Both the position numbers and the translations under genes were made by a program. Positions 1 to 12,258 of a stretch of DNA of 64,000 nt are shown here, piece by piece. The notes under the pieces are model-generated. The model ran no database searches. It was not told the origin of the DNA and saw only the letters and a list, made by a program, of their open reading frames with translations. Source of the stretch: Plasmopara viticola. Taxonomy: Eukaryota; Oomycota; Peronosporomycetes; Peronosporales; Peronosporaceae. The stretch spans positions 434,001 through 498,000 of the forward strand of contig MBPM02000045.1 of assembly GCA_001695595.3 (NCBI GenBank), read 5' to 3'. The number at the start of each line of letters is the position of its first letter. Positions within the stretch are counted from its first letter, which is position 1.

Positions 1-983
1 ATCAATTTTGTGAAACATAAAGCCACGATAATTAACCTAGTCGCTTATCTAGGAATACAATCAGGACCACAAAACGAAAAATATACAATTTTAAACCGAA
101 GCATATTGCGACCGGACAGTTGTTTAGCTAATATATTCCTGCACGTCTCTGTATTGTATGACCCCGTGTCACCGGATTGCACTTCGAAGTCAATCCAACG
201 AATACGCGAAAGGAATATTTACCTGCAATGGATCCGGGATCAATCAACACCTACCAGCAATCGTCGATGCGTTGTTCGCGCTGCTTGGGAGACTTGCTAG
301 TTTTTATGAGCCTATAGATGCGAATGAATTTGCACTCGTATTAGCTGAAGCGCGTGTATGGTCTTCATGCTCTACGATCACAATTTATGTTCTAGCACCA
401 GTAGCTACGGCGTTAGCCTTTGGTGAATTTTAGATGGAACCTAAGTTTTACTCCGCAAAGAAAAAAAGCCAGTCTTTTCTTTTGTATAAAGGGACAAGAA
501 ACGGCTCTTAGGCCCAACCTTAATCACAGATTATCACGTGTGCGTGACTTACGCACTATTTCACCTAATAGGTCCAACAAAAATCGAGCCACTATCCCTT
601 ACAAAGATGTTACTGAGGGCTTTGTGACCCCGGAGCTTACAGAGGATAAAAAAAGAAGCGTTCCATTCGAATAGCTTGAACATCTACTAGCATTTCCATA
701 TCCGTAAGCAAAGTAGGCGCAAGCTTCATGTATATATTCATGAGCCAAAAGAGATGACGGTGTTCGAGCGCCAGAATGTGTGCTCATGGAAGGCATAAAG
801 GTAGGCTATCCTCGCACTAAGGTGTTAAGAGCGGAGAAAAGAAGAATAAAGATTGTTTTCTAAGCAAAAGAAAGTCACAATCAGGCTTGCTCATCCAGAA
901 AAAGTGGATATGCAGCTTTGCATCCAATTTAATGATCGGTCCTGACTAAAAGGCTTGGGTGTTTCGCGTACAGCGACCGTCGC

Positions 984-1025
984 TACTTTGGCTACGGTAC
1001 ACAAGGGCATAAAATTCGGGCATGT
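984..1025 (+). pseudogene. Zinc-knuckle-like remnant of Gypsy Gag (copy I)
   Basis: The frame reads Y-x2-Y-x4-H-x4-C, the spacing of a retroviral-type CCHC knuckle with both leading cysteines replaced by tyrosine (TAC codons, one G-to-A step from TGC). The homologous block at 35978-36019 has the same two tyrosines. In active elements this motif binds RNA; here it is surrounded by stops. The match is short, so the identification is tentative. Confidence 0.35.
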
Positions 1026-4000
1026 CCTAGTGGAAGCCGAAACCGTAGACGTTTGGCTCATTCGATGGCTTTTAAGGGTCAGAAGCTGAGCCCTCAGAAC
1101 CAATAAATTACAGGAAGGGGTCCCGCCTGCTAGAGAAGGATCAAGTTCCCATGATGTGCATAAAGTTGGCATACACCACGGCAAATTAGTTTAAGTCGTT
1201 GGACAGCTCCTGGAAACGATACAAGCAGCAGCTAGAGTACTTCAGCTAATGGTCGTAGAGGAAGCCACAGAGGCAGATTCATTCCGGTTCGTCTGGGTGA
1301 TGGGATACCTCTAAATATTTCTATTGCTACAAGAGACCTGGATTTAAAAATCAGATATTCAGTAGTGCAAAGATTTTTCTCGAATTCGACACGGACAAGT
1401 ACGACTTAGTCCTGTGCCACAGATAACCAAGCCCGTGCCCTTAATCGATATTGGGGCAAGAAAATGGGATTCAGCTGCCCAATTCCTCGTGACAAGGCTT
1501 AAGTGTATTTGTTACCGAGTACAATGCATTTAAGAAGAAACCTAGGCGATTACACACCCAAAGTCGATCTGAGAAATATCAGAGGTGCTGATGCTTTAAA
1601 AAGAAGACGTGACGACGTCTTTAAAGTTTTTTTTGGCGGGTAACAAGTTTTGCTAATAGCACTGGCTACCAAAGGTGCTTACAATATCGCTCTAAATGCA
1701 GGTAGCATACCTACATAATATAGCACCGCCAACTGTGGTCAACAGAGTTCTTTAGGCCAAAACCATAGGTCCGCAACGCAGAGCAGCACATATCTATAGG
1801 CGAGTAAAGAAGTAATATGAGAATCAAGTACATATTTCTACTAGAACGAAATCGAGATGCGATAATAAATCGATTTCTGGCTATCATGGACGATCTCGTA
1901 ATTGATAAAGAGACCTTCAGCACAGGGACAAATGACAGTTTAGCTGGTAGTTGTGTCGCAGCAGGGGTGCTACAATGTAAGGTAGTGTCTAAGGGTTTCA
2001 GAGCTACCGATCCATGAGAAAGTCAAGCTCTTAGCCGAATTAAAAATCGAAAAATATCTCAGAAAATGTATTTCTATAAATGGAGATCTTTCTTGAAGAT
2101 TTTAATAAATTCTTCGCTTTGGACAATGATGAATTAAAGCAGCCTTATAGGCAGGGTACAAAGTGGTTTTGCGTGTATTACCTGGGAGTTCTTAAGGATC
2201 TTGAATATTATCTTTTCAGATATGAGGTGCAACACCCAACATCAACCCAGAGAAGTGAAGCTCAAGCTCGACCTCAGGCCAAGCGTGAAACCCTGTGTCA
2301 CTAGACATCATAAGAGCAATGCGAGGTCATTTACGACAATTTTTTTACATGACGAGGAACAAAAAGCCGCTTAACGATTAACGTCGTACTCTTGACAAAG
2401 ACAGAGGCTCCTCCTAGATGACACAGGTGTAGATGCTACCAGATGCAGCAGCTTATCGCTTAAAGAGAGCGCAAGTTTAAAAATTGGGTGACTCCACTTA
2501 ACTTTTGAAAATAGCCGAGATGAGAATGGTATGTGATAAAAAGGACACACACGGGACTAAAAGTCCCTGTCGCTAATGATTGGCGACGGCTAAGCGGGCT
2601 CACAAGCATGTCATTTTTAGCCGGTGGAGGTTGGCACAAGTTTGAGAAAAGTCGTAGGTGATACGATTGAAGCTCGAGGATTAATAGTAAGTCTTGCCTG
2701 TATCGAATTGGCCAGGTGATCGTGGTGATCTATGCATTCGATCCGACACATCCTTTCCTCGTCACATCACATCATTCCAGAGGACGGCCCTTACAAACGT
2801 TCTGAGGTATTACAAGCACAGTGTGCAGTCAACATTTGTCACTCTTTTGTTTAAAATTTCTTTTAATTATATTTAAGTGTATATCGGTCTCAGGATTATT
2901 AAAATGTTTACTGCTTCGAGTGTCTCATCTACAATGATTTCTAATTCGATACTGACGGTCGTGAGACATACCTAGCACAAGACGCAGGTGGGAAGGTAGA
3001 CGAAAAAGAGGACAATAAATAGGGTTATTCACTTAGATAAAAACAGTACGATAACAGAAGAGCGCATATTTCTCCAACAAATCGGCATCCGTCGGATGCG
3101 CAAATTGCACTGCTCAATTTGGTCGCTGGTGTTGATTGGCGTGTGGGGCGGCTGCATGTGCAGTAAAATCCTGTCTTTTCTTTGTCAAGGAGCTTCGAGG
3201 TACTCATATAAATCATTGCATTGAAGCCGCTGCCACACCAGCGGCATCAAAAAGCCACCTATCCACGAATATGTCGTTGAGACGCGCTTTGCATGTATCC
3301 GCATACGCCAATGCCTCTACTACTGAGCGAGGTTGATGATAGAGGCCACGCAATGCAAGGGTCATGCTTCTATTGCTGAAAAGGTAAGGAGCGGAATAGT
3401 GCGGGAGACAAAGTTTTCGCACCCGTCACTGGCTTTCGGTGTACTGTGGGTGGATAAAACGGCGACATGTTTTAGCTCATGATGAGCTGATCAGTGCAGC
3501 GGTACCTGGTATTAACCTAATGCAGGAAAGGACGCGATTCCTAATAGCTACTACCAAATTCGAGTGAGGGTGCTCACGGTGGTGGGTACGCCCAGCGGCG
3601 TGATTTATAAGTATATAAATATTGAACCTTTGGCAATTTCTCATTTCCCAGACAAACAGTTATGATACAGCCCTTTACTGCCTGACCATATATTTGTCCA
3701 TAGTTATTCTTAAGATAATAGTCAGCTCTGTAAGCCGACCAATACTAGACAAGGCAAGTTTTGAGGCCATGAGGGGGGGGGCAATAAACTTAACATCAAC
3801 AAGGCGTCTAAAATGAAGTAAAACTATAAGTCCTTGGCTGCTTCGTAACCAACAATGAAAATTAAAGAAAGTGAACAATGTTTCGCCTTGGCCAGTGCTA
3901 CATTCTTGAGAAAATGAGGTAGCGACTAGGTCTACTTAGCTGTTTGCTATTGCATAAGCGAGTCTCACAAATCCTTTTGGATCTATTAACGACGATTATT

Positions 4001-4699
4001 GGGTGGAGTTAAAAGCAAAGCAAGCGCACGTCCTGGCTTTAACATACGCTACAAGAGCGTTAATCGTCTTTTGCTAAAATTTCTGCCAATGACATTGGCG
4101 GCGCGCCGCTGCAGGCATTTAAGAATGGCCGTGAGTGAGCAACTCCAATTCAACTAAGGCAGCTAAGGCTACCGAGTGGAGCTGAAACGTGATACTTTTC
4201 AGGATGTAAACACTAGTAAAATCGCTGATGCACCCTTGTAGGTTATTAGGGCCGCGCATTCCTGTGTAGAGCGATAAAATACGGTCATATTGCTTAAATT
4301 TGTCAAGGTTGTCATTCTTCGCGAGTTATGAGTTCCGGAATGCAAGCCTGGATGAGCCACATCAGCAGAATTGAAAGCTCTATGGACCAACCAATTCGCT
4401 AAGTATAAAAAAACGAATGCCAATTTCTGTGATTTTTCGTGATGACGGAAGGTGCCAAAGCCGACTATAAAAAACACCTCAATAGCGACAATAAATGCAT
4501 CGCTATCCGTAAACAGAGTGTCTGCTTTGCAACAGGCTAAACTGTCATATTCATCTCGAGTTGTTGTACCGAATTTGAAATACCTAAAATGCGATATACA
4601 TTTAGGGGTACATGTTGCTCTGATTAGCGGTCACTTTAATCAAGAAAAGGCGTGTTTTTTGGTCTTAACACCATACCGGTGGTGTAAAATGTACACGTA

Positions 4700-4850
4700 G
4701 ATGGATGAGTATGTGAGGATCCATGACACCTGCCACAAGGTCAAATCTGCGCTTTTCGCGCCGGCATCATTATAAAGCTTGATAGCGACGGCGGACTATT
4801 GCAAATCCAAAGATCTCGACTTTATCTTTCGTTTGGCGAAATTGGTGACA
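4700..4850 (+). pseudogene. Gypsy integrase N-terminal zinc-binding remnant (copy I)
   Basis: The frame reads MDEYVRIHDTCHKVKS followed, after stops, by DLDFIFRLAKL. These fit the end of the HHCC zinc-binding domain (usually CDxCQxxK) and the following DFIxGLPK segment of Ty3/Gypsy integrases. The first cysteine of the CxxC pair (4722-4724) has become histidine; the second (4731-4733) is kept. The same block occurs at 18311-18322, 39630-39641 and 57435-57446. Confidence 0.55.
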
Positions 4851-7649
4851 ACACGGTACAGTGCCGCCACAGGGGTATAGTGCAGTTGACACCTGTTCCA
4901 GAAAAGTAAAAGCAGCAGTAGTTTGAATGTTTATGACCATGGCCTCTCAAACAGATGTAGACTATCGTTTTACCGACGCTTTTATGAAATTTCTACTGCA
5001 CTCTCTGAACATTTGACAATCCACAAACAGTCTTTCAGATGAAAATTGTCAACCGTGCTCAAAGGCTCCTTGTACAGTATTTGAGCTGAAACTTTGCATT
5101 TACGGGCATATAAGCTATTTATGGTTGAGCTTGTATGGCTCGCAAATTTATGGGCTTGACACCTTTCATGTAAACAACGTACAGATTTGCCAGCTCTTAG
5201 AGCAAGAACATTTGGAGAAAATCTTATTGTTCCAGGTCTACCAGCTTTCTTACGAAAGTGATTATGTGACTTTGCCGACAATCAGCGGAACATGTTTCAA
5301 GAAATATCAACAAATGGAACTTTCGGATTGTCATGCTAGGGATAATGTTTTGAAGTATTGAAATACTTTTACTGAACCGATCATGAGATCGGCGTTCATG
5401 AGGAAGATGAAACATTGTCGCATCGGACCGCTTATACTCGGAGAACCATGAGCCAGAGTATACCATCTGTGTTTCTAAAATGCATCTAGCATCCACAATG
5501 AGGCGTATAGTGATATATTATAATTTCCAAGACCTCTGGCCTCATGTGAGTCTCGATGTTTACCAAGCTCTTTCTTAGGGTGGTGCCAGCACTTGTTTTG
5601 AATGTGAGTTCGAGCAGACATACGGCGGCTGATAGCTCCGGTGTATTGGCCATAAGGATGTGTGGCTGAGTAATCGTAAATCTTTCATTTTAAGCGTCCG
5701 GCTCTGCCGGAATCTCACAATGAAAAAAGGCGACTCTTTGACGTAATTAGGGGACCTCGCGCAAGGACGCCGACGGTCGATTAGGCTGTAAATTTCGAGT
5801 ATTACATAGCCAAGGGCCACCTAATTGGCGCAAACATTTGGTCACGCAAGAGCCTATTCTCATAACGAAGAAGGAGAGACGAGGCAGAAGCGGCCTCCTA
5901 TGGCGTGCCCTGACCGCCAAGGCCAAAATCACTTCCTTGTGGAGTGTATAGTGAGGTAGAAGAACTTTCACTGACAGGCCAAGAATACCTTGGGCAGCGG
6001 TGCGGTTAGACCTCCTCACAAAACTCATGGGAGCTAATAAATTCGCGACGATAAATTTATCGAGCGCCACTACACTCTCTACTAATCTCACGCACTTTAA
6101 GGCGGTTCTCTGATCGAACGCTTGTGTCTCGTGAGCCAGAGCTCACAAGAAGCAGTGACCGTAATAAATTTTGCTTTACTGTATACTTCTCTAGGCAAAA
6201 CTTGAGTTCGTGGCCAATGAAGTGGCTGAAAATGCCTGGAAAGCTAGGATGAAACCATGAATGCCTGTGGCTTTTGGCTGCGGCCCTGACATTTGCTCAG
6301 CATGAGGTACACCTAGCGCAAGGATCCCTCATGATAGCTGAGCAGAATTTTTTGTATGCGGACTAACCCCTCGTGTAGCGGCTTGAAAGCGCGAAACTCG
6401 CTTCACATCGACCCGCTGTACTTGCGTCTCATTTGTTGTCTGAGGATAATGAAAGTATCGAGCGTTAGGAAGAAAGGCACTGAAGCTATACTGTCGACGT
6501 TTACTTTAATACACCTTTCAAGTAGTCGTTGGACGAGTGGCGAGGTACTTTTGTAATTTATTTGATTGATCGCTGACTGCCATTCTGCGACTTATACTTG
6601 GCAACATCCCACAGCTGAAAGCGCGAAGTTCATTCGCAGTCACCAGGGACCTCGGGATGAGCTCAACTCGTAGCATCCCAAGTGGCGTGAAACTTTGCAG
6701 ATGCTGATCACCAAATCTACATTGTGAAGGCAGTCTTGCTGAAGTAATCTTATAAATCTCGAAGTAAGGATTTTTTTTCTACCTCCTAACTAATGGGATT
6801 AACCTTAGCGGCCGCATCCTGCGAGAAAACATTCCAAGCTTTAGTGACCATTACTATCTTAAGTGAGAAGGAGAGATGGACGATGACCCGGCATCTAGCG
6901 CAGTGGGTACTGTTCACTACGATGCTGCTCGTGATAAATATCTGCCGGATGCAAGCCAGGAGCTTGCAATCGTAACGCCAAATCTCTCAGCTACTTAGCC
7001 AAGTACTGGGTGCCCCAGCTCCAATATCACGAGGTCTTTCCAAACCATTTCTGAAGCTAGTCGCAACTGTCTCGAGCACATTGCTTGCTGGATTCGAGCT
7101 CCTTGAAAGAAAGGCTTAATTCCTTCGCACCCCAAATCAATTTCTGATCCAGTCGATGGTTCTGGCTCCCGCTACTGTGCTCGCAAAGGATACGATGCTA
7201 ACGCCTTCGCGCTTACCCGGCCTGGGCCATTAAAGACGTCGAAAACTTCCTGTAGAACACCAATTGTGTCTGCATCCAATTCGAATTACTAAACATGTAC
7301 GCGAAGCCTCATTTGGCTACAAACTTAAATCAAACCCGGGCATATATTTGTTTAGAGGCAGCTAGAAACCGCATTTGTAAGATAATTGTATTCGCTTTTA
7401 GCAAGGACAAATTTGGTGCTTTCGCCGTACCGGTTACTCCCCTAAATTCTTCCTTCACCAACGTAACTTCTTCGAGCCTTCTCCATCGAAGAAAATACGC
7501 TTTAGCTACTCGCTAAGCGCCATACGCTGCCATTTTCACACCGACCCGTTCGTTGGTGTCGAAGAGACATTTCTCGTGTTTTTCGCGACGTCACGATCGA
7601 GTATAGAAGCATCGATGTTCTACCTGTACATTATGAATTACATAGAGAT

Positions 7650-8431
7650 TGTTTAAGACATGACAGTAACGATGATTATACGGCTGCCATATTTGTTCCT
7701 TCATACGTTGCAACTCGTCTTTGCATGATAGTCGAGTTTGTTCTTAACAAATTATGAGCGGGAAGACCTTATCTAAAACCGGAACTCTGAGAAAGCTCGC
7801 AACGGCATGAATAGCATCAAACGTTTATCGAAGTCCTACGATGCTTAAATACTTGTTCGAGTCTTGGCATTGCAAATGTAACACAAATTATTGGTATATA
7901 CAATAACAGCTAGACGAACGAGAATTACGATACTTTTGTAATACACGCACGTTAAGAGTCGTAAAGGGTATACCTGTATGTAACTGGATCAAAGCAAGAA
8001 TATGAAGTCAGCAATCGCAATCAATAATCAAGATCACGCTGATCGTCCGAATCTGTCAAAATCGTGATACGATAAGTCTTACGAGTGAATGGCGCGAAAG
8101 AGTGTGAGGGTTAATTCATGCAAGACAAATTTATGGTTAAACATTAAATTTGTTATTTTTTTCAAAACGTTAACTTAGAGTAAAGTATTACAGACTTATT
8201 GATTGACGATTAGAGCACGATTGACGTTAAACAGGAAGTGAGGCGCTACGCAAAGGAGAGTGCAATTGATGACGGAACAGGCCATCACTCACGCATAAAC
8301 CTCACTTGTGTCTTTTAAACAAAATATACATGCCAAGCTATTCGCAAAAAGAGTGCATGTGACTGAATTCTTCTCGTGTGTGTTAGACTCGTCGTCATCA
8401 CTCGGGCTGCCTGACTCTCGACGTACGAAGG
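7650..8431 (-). repeat. Shared 3-prime flank of effector A
   Basis: No gene seen. Read on the minus strand this follows the stop of effector A and matches the sequences after effectors B (15650-16280), C (24515-25033) and D (60385-61022). One example is the 'gaagtcagc...gatcgtccg' block near 8000, which recurs near 60750 and 20950. Part of it (about 8150-8340) is the same repeat into which the LINE inserted after effector C. Confidence 0.65.
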
Positions 8432-10038
8432 TTACGAACTTGAGCTAATCCCATTTTGCTCCAGCAATTTGGCAATGCTCGATGCGCCTGAGTGCTCTTT
8501 TCTTGTTAGTGCCCTATGCACCATGTCAAGAAGCAATTCGGAATCAGGGTAGTACTTCTTCACGACCCGCGGAATGATGTCATATGAATTCGTGCCACGG
8601 TATTTAACGACATACCGATACCAGACATTTAAAGCCGGGTGCGTAAAAAGCTTGTCGCCAGCTTTGTCCAGTTGAAGACGTTGAAAAACACCATCTACAT
8701 CGAGAGACTCCGCTTGCCAAAAATGAAATAATGTCTTTTGCACACTGCGAAGACGAATTTTCATCAATAGGTTTCTTGGCTTTATGACAAGCATGCTCGC
8801 TAATTTTTCATCAGACAATTGTTCCCGCAATGCTCTAAGTAAATCAGCATCGTTAGCACGACTCCGCGATTCAAACGCAAACCACGTCATTAACAGTGGG
8901 CTTTCTATAATATCCTCAGCTGTCATTTTTGCCAAGTTGAGCCCAAGAATGTTGAGAATACCTTTGCCGTCAACTTTTCATTTTTCCAGCTATCAAACAG
9001 CTTTATTAATGCTCTTTCAGCAAATTCACGCGTGCTCTTGTCTTCTTGCGCTGCCGTGATGACGGTAGCAAGAGCCTTGTCTTTAACTCCATGCTGGTCC
9101 CATACTGTTTTTACTACGTATATCACAAAATTGCTGTATTCCTCAGGCGTTGTCCAACGTTTAGCGTACAAAAGCCAGATGCTGACAGCTGAAGATTCCA
9201 CAAAGGCACGATTGTTTAAAAGATCTTTCACGGAACTGAGCTCTATCAAGGAGGCGTCTCGAAACAGCGCATCCATCGCCATTCCAACATTGAAGTCTTT
9301 GCGACGATTGACATTCATAGCTCCGAGCATTTCAGACACGCGGAAAACACCAAAGTTCGCCTTCAGCATACGATACAACTCATCGTATATTTCCTGCCCG
9401 TCCGCTGATTTTAGACTTCGTGAAAGTGCAGTAAACGAGACATATGTCTCCAAAAGCGGGTTCTTGAAAACGTTAACCTTGCCGGTATCAAGTTTCAAGG
9501 CACGAAAGACATCACGCGCTTCCATGGAACTTACCCAATCTTCCATTTGAAAATTGTAAAATGTATTCGCTACAGCTCTTGTCTTTTGAGATTCCCGACC
9601 CCCACGTACAAATGTGGCCAGCTCATAGTCATTAAAGTGTTTTTTCAGCTCGCGGAACAAGGCCTTGTAAGCCTTTGCTGAGTCTTCGTAGGCCCCAAGG
9701 ACACGTCTAGCCCACTCTTGATATACCTCACTTGCGAATAAATTCCCCTCCGCAGCTTTTACGTTTAACTCCTCGAAAAACTCGTTGATCACTTTCTCTT
9801 TGTCAGAAGCGAGCCTTAAATGCAGACTTGGCCAAAATTCCTTTATCTGCAATGCAGCCTTTGCGATGAGCGCGTCCCAGAATCTTTCCTCATAGCGGTC
9901 TGTTCGAGTACTTTCTGCTGACAAGCTCCTTATGTGACTCGGGGCTTGACCAGCCACCGCTATCGTGGTCTTGGTACTTGCCACGAGTGTGAAAGCCGAC
10001 AGCAACATGAAATGGCGTAGAATTCTAGGCTTGAGCAT
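8432..10038 (-). pseudogene. WY/LWY-repeat RxLR-dEER-like effector A, frameshifted
   Basis: The gene starts at the ATG at 10036-10038 (MLKPRILRHF) with a signal peptide of about 30 residues. An RSLS tetrapeptide at residues 37-40 stands where an RxLR is expected, and EER follows at 50-52. Helical WY/LWY repeats come next (first unit around WARRVLGAY). Compared with paralogs B and D the reading frame is lost by a net 1-nt deletion near 8955-8966. The first frame then ends after 371 aa at 8923, and the remaining LWY units continue in another frame from about 8935 to 8432, including LDKAGDKLFTHPAL. As it stands it could still give a secreted 371-aa protein with about three repeats. It may be a pseudogene, a real shortened allele, or a base-calling error. 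Function in the family: delivery into plant cells and suppression of host defence; the target is unknown. Confidence 0.8.
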
Positions 10039-10050
10039 CGCGTTAAAAAA

Positions 10051-10066
10051 AATTATTTGACAATGA
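10051..10066 (-). promoter_or_regulatory. Initiator-like element of effector A
   Basis: On the minus strand TCATTGTCAAATAATT lies just before the ATG, at the place where the other three paralogs carry TCATT[A]YTCAATTY. It resembles the oomycete initiator plus flanking region (consensus about CTCATTYYNCAWTTT) but is the most diverged of the four. Confidence 0.4.
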
Positions 10067-10870
10067 CAAGTTGCGGAGGAACATTTGCGATTTTCGAATC
10101 ACTATCGAGCTATACGGAGCAATAGACATGTCAAGATCACAAGCCATTAGAGCCTGCGATTCAATGTCTAATATATTTGTGTACAGTATGACTAATTTAA
10201 GTAGCGCAATTCTCTGTGGAATGACAGATAGCAGAGATCCGTGCAAGCATTGCCCAAGCATTTTAGAACAGCAAAAGGCACAGGGAGTAACATGATGATG
10301 CCTTTCATTGACCAGGTTCTGCTTTAAATGAAGGGCGAGTATGAGCGGCGACGAGAGCTCTTGGAACGACAATGAAGATTGAAAGCGTACTGCTTGATGT
10401 ACTGTGCTGTATGCAACAATAAGATGCGGAGCGATCAGATGATGTCTATCCAGAGCATCTTGAACAATTTGCTTTGGTGTCTTTCTGCGATTTTAACCAA
10501 CAAATCTGCATCAAGTTTTAAAAGCCGTATCGTAAGCAAATACTTTCCTCACATTATGGCGTCTGCCATGCTGGCACTATCAGATCACACGGTCTTTATC
10601 ACAACAAAGCGGTGCCAAGGTGTACTGCATTTGTAGCCCCATGTACTAGCAGTTGGGCACAGTCGTCAGCCTTTCTTTTTGCTCTTAAACGCTGCAGGCA
10701 AACCCTTAGATTACAATGATAGATTAAAATCAGGTTGCTTGTCAATAAGGGATTTACATGTTGAGAGATAAATGCAGAAGATACGGCAACAGTCGCTGCA
10801 AAGTGAAGTCGCAATTCCCAAAAGTTGTTTAGTTGTCCTGATTGTATTTCTAGATAAGCGACTAGGTTAA
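10067..10870 (-). repeat. Duplicated upstream flank of effector A
   Basis: No gene supported. On the minus strand it matches the upstream flanks of B (13415-14052), C (22300-22864) and D (62665-63310). Shared blocks include the GATCGGTCAGCAGCTCATT-like stretch near 10430-10460 (diverged here) and a frame near 10740-10814 reading FAATVAVSSAFIS. Small open frames are not conserved across all four copies. Confidence 0.6.
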
Positions 10871-10879
10871 CTACCGCAA

Positions 10880-11395
10880 TGTTTTATCGCTTGTATAAAT
10901 CTGTTTGACACCTTAGTATGCCAATCAGCCCGTTTAGCATTAAAGCTTGGCTCTATGTTATATTTTAGTCCCTTGCTATACCATACTCGCCGTCCTTAAT
11001 CGAGAATGCCGTACAATTTCGGTAGCAGCCGCGACAAGGCGCCAAGCGGCGTGTTGCCGAGAAACAGCGAAACAGCTATTCTAAGAAAATCGATGTGTTG
11101 TAATCGTTGCGACAGAGGATTGACAACGGCCAGATAAAATTCGGCAATACATCCAGGTTATATTATATTTGACCTGCGCGACCCATGTGATCCGTTCGTA
11201 ACTGGTTTAGAACCACAACACAGTGGCTGAGTATGATGCGGAAAGTAAAAGCAGCAATGCGAAGTCGTTTTCAATGAACATGTATTTATTTAAATCTTAT
11301 GAAAGACAGCAACAGTTAAAAGCAACTCTTAGCCAGTGGCGATGAAGGTTTTTATTAAGATTGTCAATAGAGTAGTATCACCCAAATCATGTTGT
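10880..11395 (+). repeat. Flank repeat P, copy 1
   Basis: No gene recognised. It matches 12690-13110 in the same orientation and 63560-63960 in reverse, sharing 'gtcccttgcta', 'gatccgttcg' and related blocks. The other two copies lie in the expected upstream order of an effector; this one does not, so it is a rearranged extra copy. Confidence 0.5.
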
Positions 11396-11409
11396 GAGCT
11401 AGCAAAGGT

Positions 11410-11566
11410 AAAAAATACAAACCTGCATTCTAGCTATTAAATCTTTGGTCAGCTGTCGCGCCGCGTCGGCGCCATCACTGTTCGCTTTGTCCACAACTTG
11501 TACATATGCTTCTAGATGCACTATTCTTAGCACGCTGCGGAGCTCGCCACTAAGTTCGATCCCGAA
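11410..11566 (-). pseudogene. Gene-like exon fragment, unknown protein
   Basis: An open minus-strand frame of about 50 residues (core ELRSVLRIVHLEAYVQVV) ends at a codon followed directly by GTTTGT, which fits the oomycete 5-prime splice-donor pattern GTRNGT only loosely. The same sequence occurs decayed at about 13270-13400 (minus) and 63320-63450 (plus), where stops interrupt it. On its 5-prime side the frame runs into the transposon end at 11571. I do not recognise the protein. It may be part of an old gene or element that travels with the flank repeat. Confidence 0.4.
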
Positions 11567-11570
11567 ATTA

Positions 11571-11789
11571 CCTTCGTTAAATTGCCGGTACCCTTTTGGT
11601 AACTGCTGGTACCCCTTTATTTTAGCCAATGAGATTATACTAAGTCCACCAATGGGAGAAGTTTATCTCTGTCAATGAACACAGTGTTTTCTCAACCAAT
11701 AAAAGAGAAAGCAATACCCATCCGGTACCCCTTTTTCGTAAACTGCCGGTACTCCTTGTTTCTTAAGAAAAAACTCCTACTCACCTCTT
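11571..11789. mobile_element. Single end of the GGTACC-type TIR transposon
   Basis: This stretch matches the terminal inverted repeats of the dynein-carrying elements at 38602-39345 and 56395-57147. It has the same GCCGGTACC motifs, the 'tagccaatgaga' block, the 'ccaatggga' block and the 'atctctgt..atgaacaca' block. Similarity stops exactly at 'ctcacctctt', where those elements switch to dynein sequence and this one to other sequence. No matching inverted partner was found to the right, so the element is truncated or rearranged. Confidence 0.75.
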
Positions 11790-12002
11790 CTCAATACTAC
11801 TCTATTCAACATTACTCTTCTCAATATCACTCTTCTTCTCGCAATGAAAACTATGCAACCCCCTAGATAGCTCTCGTACAGCACTCTGGAAGAGGCAAAG
11901 TCGGCGGTTCTCATGCACGCGCGCGCCCAAGGTTATGAGATTTGTGTTTGCTGTTCATTCCGTCCCGATCGTTCGATTAGAATAGGTTACACTAAATATC
12001 TA
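11790..12002. other. Pyrimidine-rich stretch next to the transposon end
   Basis: About 70 bases of irregular CT-rich repeats ('ctcttctcaata', 'ctcttcttctcg') are followed by unassigned sequence. It may be the inside of the transposon, between its end at 11571 and the PIG-K fragment. No gene seen. Confidence 0.35.
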
Positions 12003-12258
12003 CTTGACGCACCCGTAAGGACTGTAATGAAGTTGGCCACCGAGACCTCGAAGCCGCGATAATCGACCTCGGCGTTTTTTACATAGCTGCGTTGGACACC
12101 AAATTGAATCAGCAGGTGCATACAAAGCTAACGTGATGCAGGATGAACACATACAGATTTTATATTGGCTTCGACTGTTAAACGCTTGTCCAGGAAAGCA
12201 ATTGCGAGGATTGCACGGCATTTGGTCCACCAGCATCAAGATGATCTACAACAATAGC
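12003..12258 (-). pseudogene. GPI8: Fragment of GPI-transamidase catalytic subunit gene (PIG-K/GPI8) with intron
   Basis: Two minus-strand blocks match the caspase-like subunit that cuts and attaches GPI anchors in the ER. The first reads ILMLVDQMPCNPRN and then FPGQAFN, resembling the family segment ILMLADDMACNPRN. The second reads EVDYRGFEVSVANFITVLTG, resembling EVDYRGYEVTVENFxxVLTG. They are separated by about 70 bases that begin GTATGT and end CAG, a typical oomycete intron. The first block is preceded by 'ttgttgtag', like a splice acceptor, and the second is followed by GTGCGT, like a donor. So it is a piece of genomic DNA, not a retrocopy. Catalytic His and Cys regions are absent. It lies beside a TIR transposon end (11571-11789), which suggests capture by that element. 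Confidence 0.75.

Larger units (their letters stand above)
1..7650 (+). mobile_element. Old, diverged Ty3/Gypsy relic, copy I
   Basis: No intact gene is visible here. The stretch runs in parallel with the better-preserved relics at 34.5-42.2 and 52.3-60.0 kb. Shared landmarks include a 'tattcctgcacg' block near 133, 'tgctcatgga' near 781, a zinc-knuckle-like block at 984-1025 and an integrase zinc-binding block at 4700-4790. Many stops and indels interrupt every frame, so it is far older than copies III and IV. LTRs could not be delimited. Short open frames in this stretch match nothing I recognise and look like chance. Confidence 0.6.

Noticed and set aside
2553..2587. Two adjacent small hairpins (GGGACTaaaAGTCCC and GTCGC...GCGAC)
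   Set aside because: Short stems, no gene next to them, within old repeat sequence; likely chance.
5747..6091. 114-aa minus-strand frame in Gypsy copy I
   Set aside because: Not conserved in other copies and no domain recognised.
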